From NCBI GenBank assembly GCA_018825305.1, contig JAHJEO010000013.1, forward strand, positions 1 through 64,000: a stretch of 64,000 bases of DNA. The letters are read 5' to 3'. The first letter of the stretch is position 1. Each line of letters begins with the position of its first letter. Under the pieces are notes generated by a model. The model ran no database searches, was not told the origin of the DNA, and saw only the letters and a program-made list of their open reading frames with translations. The stretch comes from Gammaproteobacteria bacterium. GTDB lineage: Bacteria; Pseudomonadota; Gammaproteobacteria; Burkholderiales; Rhodocyclaceae. The position numbers were made by a program, and so were the translations under genes. Shown here piece by piece: positions 8,105 to 17,699 of the stretch.

Positions 8105-9633
8105 GCGACGACGGGAGTTTCATGGGCATCCCCGACAACCTCCAACTCAGGGATCTGCTGGCGACGATGCCGCTGTTCGCCGGCGTTTCGCTCCGCCACC
8201 TGCGCGACATCGCAGGTTCGGCACGACGCACCGAACTGCTCAAGGACGAGATGATCTACCGCGTCGGTGAATCCGCCCGCGAAGTCTTCTTCCTGATTTC
8301 CGGCCAGGCCAAGCGCGCGACCTTCTCGGCCGGCGGCACCGAGAAGGTTCTCGAACTTCTGCTGCCGGGGCAAAGTTTCGGCGAAGCGGAACTGTTCAGT
8401 TCGCGGCCCTACGCCTCATTCGCCGTGGCTGTCGAGCCGACGGTGCTGCTGCACGTCGGCGGCGACAGCATTCGTCGCCTGCTGGAAACCGACCCCCACC
8501 TGTCCTCGCGCGTGATCGGTCGCCTGGCCCGGCGTGCGCTCGACGTCGAAGGCGATACCGCCGCCAACCATTTCCGCACCAGTTGCCAGCGGGTGCTCGA
8601 CTTTCTGCTGATCCAGATCGGCTCTCCCCTGCCAGCAGATGGCCAGACGATGCTGACGCTGGCCACCAGCAAGCAGTTGATCGCCTCACGCATCGGCATG
8701 ACCCCCGAGACCCTGTCGCGGGTGCTGCGCGACCTCACGGATGCCGGCTTGATCGTCGTCGATGGCCGCAACATCCACCTGCAGAATGCCCGCATCATCC
8801 GCCGCATGGCCGACGCCGTCCCCGAACAACCGCTTTTTCCCCGCCGCGCCAAGCAGCGCCTGCCCGGCCTGAGTGCCACCAGTCGCCGCGGATCGCCCGG
8901 TGCAACCCCTGGTGGCGCCATCTCCATCGATATGGCCATCAACATGGCGGGGCGCCAGCGCATGCTGTCGCAGCGCATGGCCAAGTCATGGCTGCTTCTC
9001 GGCCGCGGCGTGCAGCCGGGGCGTTCGCGCAAGATGCTCGAACAATCTACGGCCCTGTTCGAGTCCCAGCTCGACACGCTGGCCACGGTTACCGACAACG
9101 ACCAGATCCATACCGCACATGCTGCCGTTGGTGAGTTGTGGCGCCCCTACCGCAAGCTGCTGGAAAGCGAACCCGGCAGCGACGGCGCGAAACGCCTGTT
9201 CGACCTGAACGAATCCATGCTTGCCGCCGCCCATGACATGACCATGACCTATGAAAAGGCCGCGGCGACGGCGAAGGGTCACCTGATAAATCTGGCCGGG
9301 CGGCAACGCATGCTGTCGCAGCGCATGGCCAAGTTCTACCTGTTCAAGCAGTGGGACATCCACGTCGACGCAAGCGAAGCCGGCATTGCCCAAGCCGGGG
9401 CTGAATTTGCCGCGGCACTGGGCGAACTGGTCGCGGCGGCCAGCAACGAACCCCGGATCGTGGTCCAACTGGAATTGGTGTCCCAGCACTGGCAATTGCT
9501 GCAGGCGGCGCTGGCCGCCACCGAGCCCGCCGACCCCCGTCGCCGCGCGGCGATCGTTGCGACGGCCAGCGAACGCCTGTTGCGGCAGACGGAAATTGCC
9601 GCAGGGCTATACGAGGAACTGGCAAGCCACTAG
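8101..9633 (+). CDS. Crp/Fnr-type regulator fused to two PilJ-type (type IV pili MCP N-terminal) domains
   Basis: A 510-residue protein beginning at a GTG that overlaps the rdgC stop. Residues ~20-145 form a cyclic-nucleotide-binding fold (LLPGQSFGEAELFSSRPYA), and ~155-230 a Crp winged helix with SKQLIASRIGMTPETLSRVL as recognition helix. Two PilJ-type domains then begin at ~279 and ~396, each with the repeated signature NMAGRQRMLSQRMAK or NLAGRQRMLSQRMAK. In NarX/PilJ-like receptors this helix-bundle domain is periplasmic or sensory; here no membrane segment exists, so it should be cytosolic. Target genes are unknown. The TAG stop is provided by an inserted palindrome. Confidence 0.88.
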   Translation: MSDDGSFMGIPDNLQLRDLLATMPLFAGVSLRHLRDIAGSARRTELLKDEMIYRVGESAREVFFLISGQAKRATFSAGGTEKVLELLLPGQSFGEAELFSSRPYASFAVAVEPTVLLHVGGDSIRRLLETDPHLSSRVIGRLARRALDVEGDTAANHFRTSCQRVLDFLLIQIGSPLPADGQTMLTLATSKQLIASRIGMTPETLSRVLRDLTDAGLIVVDGRNIHLQNARIIRRMADAVPEQPLFPRRAKQRLPGLSATSRRGSPGATPGGAISIDMAINMAGRQRMLSQRMAKSWLLLGRGVQPGRSRKMLEQSTALFESQLDTLATVTDNDQIHTAHAAVGELWRPYRKLLESEPGSDGAKRLFDLNESMLAAAHDMTMTYEKAAATAKGHLINLAGRQRMLSQRMAKFYLFKQWDIHVDASEAGIAQAGAEFAAALGELVAAASNEPRIVVQLELVSQHWQLLQAALAATEPADPRRRAAIVATASERLLRQTEIAAGLYEELASH

Positions 9634-9682
9634 GGCCTGTTCTCATTCGGTCGGCGAGATGCCTGAATGAGAACAGGCCCTA
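9631..9682. mobile_element. 52-bp palindromic MITE-like element in the stop codon
   Basis: TAGGGCCTGTTCTCATTC at 9631-9648 is the exact reverse complement of 9665-9682, separated by 16 bases. Both ends carry TA. Removing the element together with one TA restores CAC-TAA-GTC, meaning the original stop of the Crp-PilJ gene was probably TAA and became TAG. The right arm is identical to 121-138 at the window start. It could also act as a transcription terminator hairpin, but it lacks a T tract. Confidence 0.6.
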
Positions 9683-9732
9683 AGTCGCAGACGGCACCCA
9701 ACAGCAGCACCGCGCCCTACGGCTCGGCGCCT

Positions 9733-10182
9733 CTAGCCCCCCTCCAACTCCTGCCCTATCGCCAGAAGTTCACAGATTGCCCTTGGCGTGTCGGGCAGTT
9801 GCGACATATGCACTGCAGTGAAGCCGTCCGGGCGTGCGATGTCGATGTCGGCGCCGACGGCCAGCAGAAGTTCGACCGGCCCGACCTGGCCATTCAGGAT
9901 CGCGGTGATCAACGGCGTGTTGCCGTCGTCGTCTGCAGGGTCGATCTCGCAGCCGGCGCTGAGCAGGATGCCGGCAATGCCGACATGTCCCTCTGCTGCC
10001 GCCGCGTGCAGCGGACGCTGGCCGTTGGGCCCGCGCACCTCCAGGTTGGTGCCAGCCTCGGCCATCACCTTCACGGCGGCGATGCAGCCGAGGCTGGCCG
10101 CGACATACAGCGGCGGACCGCGATCCGAAAGCATGGCCTCGGTCAGGCCAATGTTCACCAGGTCGGATGCACTCAGTTCCAT
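9733..10182 (-). CDS. ankyrin-repeat protein
   Basis: A 149-residue protein built of about four ankyrin repeats. Typical units are GPPLYVAASLGCIAAVKVMAEAG, shortened here to its core LYVAASLGCIAAV, then GQRPLHAAAAEGHVGIAGIL, GNTPLITAILNGQVGPVELL and GFTAVHMSQLP. No signal peptide or catalytic domain. Ankyrin repeats mediate protein-protein contact, so it is probably an adaptor or inhibitor of a partner protein. It lies 11 bases downstream of the HicA-like gene on the same strand, so the pair is likely one operon. The start at 10182 follows the HicA-like stop closely. Confidence 0.85.
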   Translation of the reverse strand: MELSASDLVNIGLTEAMLSDRGPPLYVAASLGCIAAVKVMAEAGTNLEVRGPNGQRPLHAAAAEGHVGIAGILLSAGCEIDPADDDGNTPLITAILNGQVGPVELLLAVGADIDIARPDGFTAVHMSQLPDTPRAICELLAIGQELEGG

Positions 10183-10193
10183 GCCCCGGACTC

Positions 10194-10487
10194 CTACGCG
10201 TTGCCGCCCTTGTCCGTCGCCTCTTCGTAGGCAGACGGACTGACGCCGGCACGGGCGAGGAATTCGCGCAGGTGCTTGACCTCCTGCTTGCCGAAGGTGT
10301 TGCTGTGGTGCGGATGATGGATGAACACTTCCATGCGATTCAGAACCACGCGGAAGCGCGCGCCGTGTCCGGTCTCGACAGTGGCACCGAGGTGGGTGAG
10401 CAAGGATTCGACTTCGCGCCAGTGGATGTTGCCGCTGACCGGGTCGTGGAAGATGGCGCGCAATAGGCTGGCGTGCTTGTGGCTCAT
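10194..10487 (-). CDS. HicA-like (YcfA-fold) small protein
   Basis: A 97-residue protein related to the HicA mRNA-interferase toxins. It has the helix IHWREVESLLTHLGATVE, the strand pair ARFRVVLNRMEVFIHHPHH and a C-terminal helix KQEVKHLREFLARAGV. In classical HicA the catalytic His sits in a G-S-H motif; here the equivalent position reads ETGHGARF, so activity is not certain. No HicB antitoxin is adjacent; the next gene is an ankyrin protein. The frame continues 14 codons upstream, but MSHKHASLLRAIF is the natural start. An inverted repeat lies 20-40 bases upstream. Confidence 0.75.
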   Translation of the reverse strand: MSHKHASLLRAIFHDPVSGNIHWREVESLLTHLGATVETGHGARFRVVLNRMEVFIHHPHHSNTFGKQEVKHLREFLARAGVSPSAYEEATDKGGNA

Positions 10488-10503
10488 GGGGTGGCCTGCG
10501 AAC

Positions 10504-10528
10504 GGTACGTAAAATCGATACGTCACCA
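10504..10528. promoter_or_regulatory. inverted repeat upstream of the HicA-like gene
   Basis: ACGTA (10508-10512) and TACGT (10520-10524) form an inverted repeat with a 7-base spacer. GGT on the left and ACC on the right extend the symmetry with a one-base offset. Its place just before the HicA-like start would suit an autoregulatory operator, but this is only positional inference. Confidence 0.3.
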
Positions 10529-10593
10529 TCCTAGCAAATTGCGCCCGATCCGTTACCCTAGCGGCTCAATTTCACAAATACGGATTTTGTCCC

Positions 10594-12264
10594 ATGGCAA
10601 GGATCATCCCCGACGGCTGGCGCGAAGTGGCGGTGACCGGCGCCGCCCAGCGCGAGATCGAAACCCTGGCAATGCTGGCCGAGCGCCTGCCAGCCGAATA
10701 CAGCGTTTACCACGCCGTACACTGGACCAATCTTGAACGCGGCTTCGCTGCCTTCGGCGAGATCGACTTCGTCGTCGTCGGCCCGGCCGGCAACCTTCTG
10801 CTGATCGAGCAGAAGAGCGGCTTTCTCGAGGAAAGCGCAGAGGGCCTGGTCAAACACTACGCGGGCCGGACCAAGCGCGTGGCGGTGCAGATGTCGCGCT
10901 CGGCCGCCGCACTCCGCGGCAAACTCGGCCGCCGCCCCGGCTGCGCGGACACCGTGATCGATTCCCTGCTCTACTGTCCCGACTATCGGGTCCGCCACCC
11001 GGAAACCGCGGGCGTGGTGGCCGAGCGCATCGTCGACGCCAGCCGCCGCGAGCAGTTGCCGGCCGTCATCGCCCGCCTATTGCCGCGCGATGAGGCCTGG
11101 CCCGACGGCGCGGTGGACGCACGCGAGGTACATCGCTTCCTGCGCGACATCATCCAGCTCGAAAGCGATGTCAGCGCCCTGCTCGGCCGCGCCCGCGACA
11201 TGGTCACCCGCATCTCCGGCGGCCTCGCCCACTGGGCGCGGCAGATCGAGTGTTCGCCCCATCGCCTGCGCGTCAGCGGCACCGCCGGCTCGGGCAAGAC
11301 CCAGCTCGCCCTGGCCGAATATCGCGCCGCCATCGACGCCGGAAAGCGGCCGCTGTACGTCTGCTTCAACCGCCCGCTGGCCGACCACTTCGCCGCCATC
11401 GCCCCGGTCGGCAGCGACGGCCAGGGACTGGCCTGCACCTTCCACATGCTGTGCGAGCGCATCGTCCGCGCCCACGGCGAGATACCCGACTTCGCCGTCC
11501 CAGACGCCTTCGCCCGCCTCGAGGTTCGGGCGGCGCAACTGCCGCCGACCGACGCGTTCCGCTTCGACTGCGTCATCGTCGACGAAGGCCAGGATTTCTC
11601 CGAGGCGTGGCGCGACCTGGTGCTGTGCCTCGCCCGCGCCGACGCCCGCCTGCTCTGGCTCGAAGACCCGCTGCAGAACCTCTATGGCCGCCCGCCGGTG
11701 GCGCTGCCGGGCTGGGTCGGGCTTCGCGCCAATGGCAACTACCGCAGCCCGCGCGGCGTGGTGCGCATGCTGCAGGGCCTGCTGCCCGAGGCCGACCAGC
11801 CGGCGGTCGAAGCCCTCTCCCCCTTCGAATCCGGCGAAGTGGAAATCCTCACCTACGCCGATCCGGCCGGCATGCTGCAGCAGGTCAAGGAGGCGATCCG
11901 CCAGTGCTACTCGGCGGGCTTTCGCAAGCCGGATGTCGCCATCGTCAGCTATCACGGCCGCGAAAACTCGCACCTGATGCGCCACGACCGCATCGGCGCC
12001 AACACCCTGCGCTCGTTTTCCGGGCGCTACGACCTGCTCGGCCAGCCGATTTTCAGCGCCGGCGACCTGCTGCTCGAATCGGTCTATCGCTTCAAGGGCC
12101 AGGCGGCACCGGCGGTTATCTTCGCCGAGATCGACTTCACGACACTCGACGACCGCGCACTGCGCAAGCTTTTCGTCGGCACCACCCGGGCGATGATGAA
12201 GCTGGTACTGGTGATCTCGGAGACGGCGGCGCAGCAGCTGCTGGAGCGGATCGACACCGCCTGA
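10594..12264 (+). CDS. NERD-domain superfamily 1 helicase
   Basis: A 556-residue protein. Residues ~15-130 form a NERD (nuclease-related) domain, with the core [23 protein letters not shown] matching the D-x(n)-ExK-type nuclease pattern (key pieces GEIDFVVV and IEQKSG). A UvrD-like ATPase follows with Walker A GTAGSGKT at ~228, Walker [10 protein letters not shown] at ~326, and a late helicase motif LFVGTTRA near 525 after [15 protein letters not shown]-helicase fusions are scattered among bacteria and thought to process or degrade DNA; the function of this one is unknown. It stands alone between the HicA-like pair and moaA. Confidence 0.85.
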   Translation: MARIIPDGWREVAVTGAAQREIETLAMLAERLPAEYSVYHAVHWTNLERGFAAFGEIDFVVVGPAGNLLLIEQKSGFLEESAEGLVKHYAGRTKRVAVQMSRSAAALRGKLGRRPGCADTVIDSLLYCPDYRVRHPETAGVVAERIVDASRREQLPAVIARLLPRDEAWPDGAVDAREVHRFLRDIIQLESDVSALLGRARDMVTRISGGLAHWARQIECSPHRLRVSGTAGSGKTQLALAEYRAAIDAGKRPLYVCFNRPLADHFAAIAPVGSDGQGLACTFHMLCERIVRAHGEIPDFAVPDAFARLEVRAAQLPPTDAFRFDCVIVDEGQDFSEAWRDLVLCLARADARLLWLEDPLQNLYGRPPVALPGWVGLRANGNYRSPRGVVRMLQGLLPEADQPAVEALSPFESGEVEILTYADPAGMLQQVKEAIRQCYSAGFRKPDVAIVSYHGRENSHLMRHDRIGANTLRSFSGRYDLLGQPIFSAGDLLLESVYRFKGQAAPAVIFAEIDFTTLDDRALRKLFVGTTRAMMKLVLVISETAAQQLLERIDTA

Positions 12265-12296
12265 CCGGCGGCGCTGCCCCAGCCTATAATTTCGCC

Positions 12297-13322
<1,026 letters not shown>

Positions 13323-13326
13323 TCGC

Positions 13327-13944
13327 ATGGCGTCCGCCATGGCCGACACCACCCCGCCCGGCCGCGCCGACATCACCGGCCTGGTGCTGGCCGGCGGCCG
13401 CGCCCTGCGCATGGGCGGCAGCGCCAAGGGTCTGGCCGAACTCGCCGGCGAGGCCCTGGCCGCACGGGTCATCACCCGCCTGAGGCCGCAGGTTGCAACG
13501 GTGATGCTCAACGCCAACCGCCCCGACTACGCCGCCCTCGGCCTGCCGCTGATCGCCGACGTCATTCCCGGCCACGCCGGCCCCCTGGCCGGACTGCACG
13601 CCGGGCTGCTCGCCTGCCCGACGCCATGGCTCGTAACCGTGCCGTGCGATGCCCCCTTCGTCCCCACGGACCTGGTCGAAAAGCTGGCCGCATCGGCGTC
13701 CCGCCAGCGCCGACTTTTTGTGGCGGCGAGCCCGCGCGGCATCGAACCCGGCTTCATCCTGGCCCACGCGGACCTCGCGCAGACACTGGGCGAGTGGCTG
13801 ACCGGCGGCGGCCGCAAGGTTCAGGACTGGCTCAGGCAGGCCGGCGCTACGGAAATACGTTTTGACGATCCGGACGCCTTCGCCAACATCAATACGCCGG
13901 AGGAACTGGCGCGACTGAATGGCTCGCCCGCCAGTCGCAATTGA
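13327..13944 (+). CDS. mobA: molybdenum cofactor guanylyltransferase MobA
   Basis: Transfers GMP from GTP to molybdopterin to make the guanine dinucleotide form used by DMSO-reductase-type enzymes. The nucleotide-binding signature LVLAGGRALRMGG is followed by KGLAEL; the family usually has an Asp before this Lys, here Ala. LIADVIPGHAGPLAGLHAGL and VPCDAPFVP are also typical. About 205 residues. The start could also be GTG 13315 (overlapping moaA by 8 bases) or ATG 13339. A copy of the dispersed 24-bp motif lies in codons for SRQRRLFVA. Confidence 0.92.
   Translation: MASAMADTTPPGRADITGLVLAGGRALRMGGSAKGLAELAGEALAARVITRLRPQVATVMLNANRPDYAALGLPLIADVIPGHAGPLAGLHAGLLACPTPWLVTVPCDAPFVPTDLVEKLAASASRQRRLFVAASPRGIEPGFILAHADLAQTLGEWLTGGGRKVQDWLRQAGATEIRFDDPDAFANINTPEELARLNGSPASRN
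13695..13718 (+). repeat. dispersed 24-bp motif, copy C (within mobA)
   Basis: GGCGT CC CGCCAGCGCCGACTTTT: the 17-base core is exact and the only difference is the second base of the leading GCCGT. The next base is also T, as in the other strong copies. Confidence 0.7.
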
Positions 13945-14288
13945 GACATGCTCGTGCGTAGCTGCGATCCGGGAACGCGGCTCTGACGAGAAGCGAAAGC
14001 CACCTGCCCCTTGGATTCAACTGGTCGATGCGACACACTGAAAACTGCGTAAGCAGAAGGAGTGTTGCAGATAAAGAAAATCTTTGCTCATCTACCAAAT
14101 GGCCATCAGAAGTGTCTACGAGATCCAAGGCAATTCAATTCGATTGAATCGAGCCTCAGCAAGAAGTTCGGCGAAAAAGCATGTACCGGATCCAGTGCGC
14201 GACAAGGCGGAATAGGACGGAGAATCTTCAAAAATGGTGGGCATATTCCCAAGGGCAGCGCATCAATCATTCGCATCAGGAAAACACC
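13945..14288. other. intergenic stretch between mobA and the first Sel1 gene
   Basis: 344 bases of lower G+C than the surroundings. A short perfect palindrome, ATTCAAT-TCG-ATTGAAT, lies near 14137. I see no convincing coding frame, tRNA, known riboswitch or strong promoter; the promoter of the Sel1 operon should lie here. Confidence 0.4.
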
Positions 14289-15161
14289 ATGAAGTCGCAT
14301 ACAGGTTTTGAACAGCGCAGTGCTTTCGGGCTTTTTCAATGCCTGATACTTGCACTCCTGCTCGTCTGGAGCCTGGCAGCGGCGCCACAGTCCGCGACAG
14401 CTTCCGGCAAATCCGAAAGTGAAATGATCTATCAGGAGGCCATGCGGGCCTACCAGCGCGGCGAATATGAACCCGCCCGGCAATTGCTGTTGCCGTTGGC
14501 AGAACAAGGCATCACGAAGGCTCAGTTCAACGTGGGCGTGATGTACGAGCGGGGCTTGGGCTTCCCCAGGGATGAAGCCAGGGCCGTGTCTTGGTATCGC
14601 AAAGCCGCGGAGCAGGGCAATATGACCGCTCAGTTCAACATGGGCGTGATGCTGGCCAACGGTCGTGGCGCTGCCAAAGACGATGCCGGCGCGCGCATGT
14701 GGTATCGCAAGGCTGCCGAACAAGGCCATGCGGCGTCCCAGTTCCATACGGCGCTGTACTTTGCGACTGAGAACAACGCAATCGAAGCCGCCAATTGGTA
14801 CCGTAAATCCGCCGACCAGGGCTATGCCAAGGCGCAAACCAATCTGGGCCGCATGTATTCCAGGGGCGAAGGCGTAGCCAGGGACGATGTCGAAGCCGTC
14901 AAGTGGTATCAACTGTCTGCGGAGCAGGGCCGTGCTTCCGGTCAGGTCAACCTCGGCCTGAAGCTGCTTGCCGGCGAGGGCATTGCCCGTGACCCGGTCT
15001 CCGCTTACATGTGGCTCAGCCTTGCCGCCCGGTCCGAGGAAAGCAAGCTGGCTGCCGCCAAACTGGCGGAACTGGAAAAGATGTTGCCGCCGGAACAGAT
15101 CGAGCGTGCGAAAAAGCTGGCCGAAGCGTGCAAGGCCCGGGAGTACAAGAACTGCCTGTAA
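14289..15161 (+). CDS. secreted Sel1-repeat protein
   Basis: A 290-residue protein with an export signal (LFQCLILALLLVWSLAAA, residues ~13-30, cleaved before SATASGKSES or nearby). It is followed by about five Sel1-like (TPR-related) repeats of 36 residues, each with A-x-WYRKAAEQG and G-x-AKDDAGA type motifs. Sel1 repeats form alpha solenoids that bind other proteins; periplasmic members act in stress signalling or envelope functions. Role unknown. The start at 14289 gives the clean signal peptide. It is 17 bases ahead of a second Sel1 gene, so they are one operon and probably a duplication. Confidence 0.85.
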   Translation: MKSHTGFEQRSAFGLFQCLILALLLVWSLAAAPQSATASGKSESEMIYQEAMRAYQRGEYEPARQLLLPLAEQGITKAQFNVGVMYERGLGFPRDEARAVSWYRKAAEQGNMTAQFNMGVMLANGRGAAKDDAGARMWYRKAAEQGHAASQFHTALYFATENNAIEAANWYRKSADQGYAKAQTNLGRMYSRGEGVARDDVEAVKWYQLSAEQGRASGQVNLGLKLLAGEGIARDPVSAYMWLSLAARSEESKLAAAKLAELEKMLPPEQIERAKKLAEACKAREYKNCL

Positions 15162-15178
15162 TCGAGGAGATGGAAACA

Positions 15179-17137
15179 ATGACGCGCATGAAATCGGGAC
15201 TGATCGGATTTGCCCTGGCGTGGGCGGTAGCAGCTGGCGCAGCGGCGGCTTCGCCGGACGATGAGCAATACCAGGCAGGATCGGCGGCCTTGGCCAAAGG
15301 CGAACGCGCCAAGGCGTTGGCGATCCTCAAGCCGCTTGCCGAGAAGGGGCGCGCCGATGCGCAGCTAAAACTTGCCGTGGTTTACTTCGGCGGCTCCGGT
15401 GTAGCCAAGGACAACCGGCAAGTGACCAAGTGGTACATCAAGGCCGCCGAGGGTGGCAATGCTGATGCCCAGTACCAGCTCGCTACCGCCTATCGCGCAG
15501 CGTTGTACGATTTGCCGCGGGACTATCAGCAGGCATTGAAGTGGTTTCGCGCCGCATCTGATCAAGGCCATGCCGCTGCCCGCTTGAGTCTGGCGGTGAT
15601 GTACGAGCATGGCTGGGGTACGGAGAAGGACATCGCGGAAACGGTTCGGCTGACACGCCAATCGGCGGAACTGGGGGATGTCGATGCGCAGGTTTACCTC
15701 GGCCGACGGTACGAACTAGGCGACGGCGTTCCGCAAGACTACGCGGCAGCGGCGAAGTGGTATCGCATGGCGGCTGACAAGGGCAGTTACATGGCGAAGT
15801 CGTACTTGAAGTCCCTGCCTGCGACTGCGACAGTGGTCACCGCGCCACCTGCCACGACCGTACCTCCCACGGTCGTGCCTGCCACCGTTGCAGCGGCCAC
15901 GCCAGCAGCAGCACCCAAGCCGGAACCCCGTCAGCAGGCGACGGCACCAAAGCCGGTTGAGCCATCCAAACCTTTAGTAGCCGCGCCGGTCGCGGCGGCG
16001 AAACCGGCTGCAATTGCTTCGGACAGTAGTTTCGACGTGGCATCGGCACCGGCAGCAAAGCGCGGCAAGTCCGAGCCCATCGTCGAGGGACGACCCGGAT
16101 ACGGATACGTGTTCACCCATTCTGACGGCCTATACACATGGATATTGCCCAAGGACTGGTCCTGGGCACCTGACAAGGAGGACCCGAGGGCCGCGCATTT
16201 CCGCGGAAGCGGCGGTAATTACTCCGCAAGCTGTGCCGTGACCCCGATGGACTACTGGCGCGGACCAAAGAGCCTCGGCGAATTGCAGGCGATCCCGGAA
16301 AGCGAGGCACGCGAACCGTTTGAAAAAGGGCTGATGGGGGCCATGGGCTGGGACCGCGTGGACAACCGCCGCATGCTGGCGCTGGGCGATGGCGGCAGTT
16401 CACAACGTACACCAGTCAAAGCCATGAGTTGGAGCGGCCCGGCCAGGAACGGTGCTTATGAGACTGCTGCCGTTGTGGAAACGCCCGCAAATGCACTGCT
16501 GATCATGTGCAATGCCAGTCGGGCAAATGTAGGCGAAAGGATAATAAGACTCGCCTTTCAGCTTGGCGAAGGCTCAATGACTCCGCGAAATGGCGTCACG
16601 GCAACGTCCGGCGACAAAACGGCATCATCCGCTTTCAGCGAAAACGCAAACAAGCCGGACCGTTTCAGCAAACTCGCGGCGGCGACCGGCAGCAGTCGCA
16701 ACTCAATGCCGCCCGGTGCCAATTCGGTGGCCGCACAGGCATCGATGGACCGCCAGCGCCTTGAGCGTGAATTTGATGCTGCTGTCAGCAAAGGCGACCG
16801 CAACTTGATTTACGCATTGGGCCCGAAGCTCAAACATCTGAAGTTCTGCCAGTACGTCTACGGCGACCCGTCTGCAGCCGGGCAGCAGCTTTATGACGGC
16901 GCCAGTTCCTGCCCCGCCGGCCCGATGTTTGACAATTTGACGCAGCGTTACGTCAAAAACCTGCCGCCGCCCACCATGTATTCCTACGGGGCCGGCTCAT
17001 CTCAATCTGCCAGCAATTCAGCGCCATCGAACAGTTCCGCGCCGACAAACTGGACGCAATTCAATATGCAGACAAAGCACGCAACGGATAACGCGATTCG
17101 CCAGATGAACCAGCGAATTGATAACGCAGGCCGCTGA
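15179..17137 (+). CDS. secreted Sel1-repeat protein with Pro/Ala linker and unknown C-terminal domain
   Basis: A 652-residue protein. It has a signal peptide (LIGFALAWAVAAGAAAAS, residues ~8-25), then four to five Sel1 repeats (residues ~30-220; for example NADAQYQLATAYRAALYDLP and KWYRMAADKG). A Pro/Ala/Val/Lys-rich linker spans ~220-290. The C-terminal part of ~350 residues contains YVFTHSDGLYTWILPKDWSWAPD and resembles no family I recognise; its end is Ser/Asn-rich. The linker suggests a domain that reaches through or along the cell wall. The ATG at 15179 is preceded by GGAGATGG. A terminator-like hairpin overlaps its end. Confidence 0.8.
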   Translation: MTRMKSGLIGFALAWAVAAGAAAASPDDEQYQAGSAALAKGERAKALAILKPLAEKGRADAQLKLAVVYFGGSGVAKDNRQVTKWYIKAAEGGNADAQYQLATAYRAALYDLPRDYQQALKWFRAASDQGHAAARLSLAVMYEHGWGTEKDIAETVRLTRQSAELGDVDAQVYLGRRYELGDGVPQDYAAAAKWYRMAADKGSYMAKSYLKSLPATATVVTAPPATTVPPTVVPATVAAATPAAAPKPEPRQQATAPKPVEPSKPLVAAPVAAAKPAAIASDSSFDVASAPAAKRGKSEPIVEGRPGYGYVFTHSDGLYTWILPKDWSWAPDKEDPRAAHFRGSGGNYSASCAVTPMDYWRGPKSLGELQAIPESEAREPFEKGLMGAMGWDRVDNRRMLALGDGGSSQRTPVKAMSWSGPARNGAYETAAVVETPANALLIMCNASRANVGERIIRLAFQLGEGSMTPRNGVTATSGDKTASSAFSENANKPDRFSKLAAATGSSRNSMPPGANSVAAQASMDRQRLEREFDAAVSKGDRNLIYALGPKLKHLKFCQYVYGDPSAAGQQLYDGASSCPAGPMFDNLTQRYVKNLPPPTMYSYGAGSSQSASNSAPSNSSAPTNWTQFNMQTKHATDNAIRQMNQRIDNAGR

Positions 17138-17151
17138 AGCCGCCTGTTTTT
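17126..17151 (+). terminator. terminator after the Sel1 operon
   Basis: GCAGGC (17126-17131) pairs with GCCTGT (17142-17147, one G-T pair), with a 10-base loop, followed by five T at 17147-17151. It overlaps the stop codon region of the Sel1 gene. Confidence 0.5.
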
Positions 17152-17383
17152 GCCGTCCAAGCGCGCTCGCCGGGGGTCATCAAGACGGTGATCCCGGTGA
17201 TTTCTTTTCCGTGAGCGCAACAGACTGCAATGGCCGAACACCAGCCGCAAAGGCCAAACTCCGGCCGCCGAGTGGCAGATCAATGAGCGGCCGTTTCGGG
17301 TCGATACGCGGCGTCTGGCCGGATAGCCCAAGACAACCCCACGGCCACGACGACCGGAAATCTGGGTTTTATCCGGCATACTT

Positions 17384-17412
17384 TTGCATAAACCTAATTA
17401 TTCTGGGATAAT
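17384..17412 (+). promoter_or_regulatory. sigma-70-type promoter
   Basis: TTGCAT at 17384-17389 and GATAAT at 17407-17412 are separated by exactly 17 bases within a locally AT-rich patch of an otherwise GC-rich genome. The start of transcription would fall near 17419, about 280 bases before the small Cys-rich gene. The preceding bases 17152-17383 show no gene or other feature that I can support. Confidence 0.6.
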
Positions 17413-17418
17413 GCACCT

Positions 17419-17699
17419 GTTTCGCAACTGATGCCCCGGAAACGAAACACGGTTTCCATGCGGTTTTATCAGGGATTCGCGGTATTGCACCGATACCCAC
17501 GAATCTTTGCCGGGAGAACGGGTGGGGGATGCGTCCGCATCCCCATGGCTCGCCGCAAAGCGTCACCCCGTCATGCGCGGTGATCGGCCTACCGGCACGG
17601 GCCGCTGCGACTTGCCACGGCAACCGCGACCATCATCGGCAGCGATGGCCATCAGTAGCGATGACATCTGCAACCACGACAACAACCAGAGGAGACACC
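17419..17699 (+). ncRNA. strongly structured leader RNA candidate
   Basis: The transcript expected from the promoter at 17384 folds into several perfect stems in a row. They are GGAAAC/GTTTCC (17438-17457), GATTCG plus GGTAT pairing with ATACC plus CGAATC around the loop TGCACCG (17474-17505), the 9-bp GGGGATGCG/CGCATCCCC (17525-17544), and CGGCC/GGCCG (17585-17604). I do not recognise it as a named riboswitch. It leads to the RBS (AGAGGAG) of the gene at 17700. It could instead be an independent small RNA. Confidence 0.4.

Noticed and set aside
13945-14060. Possible 6S-like RNA (sequence around GAAGCGAAAGCCACC and CTTGGATTCAAC)
   Set aside because: No complementary closing stem or central bubble could be made out, so the resemblance is too slight.
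14130-14155. Perfect AT-rich palindrome ATTCAAT-TCG-ATTGAAT
   Set aside because: It is short, alone, with no T tract, and no gene contact that would give it a role; noted only in the intergenic entry.
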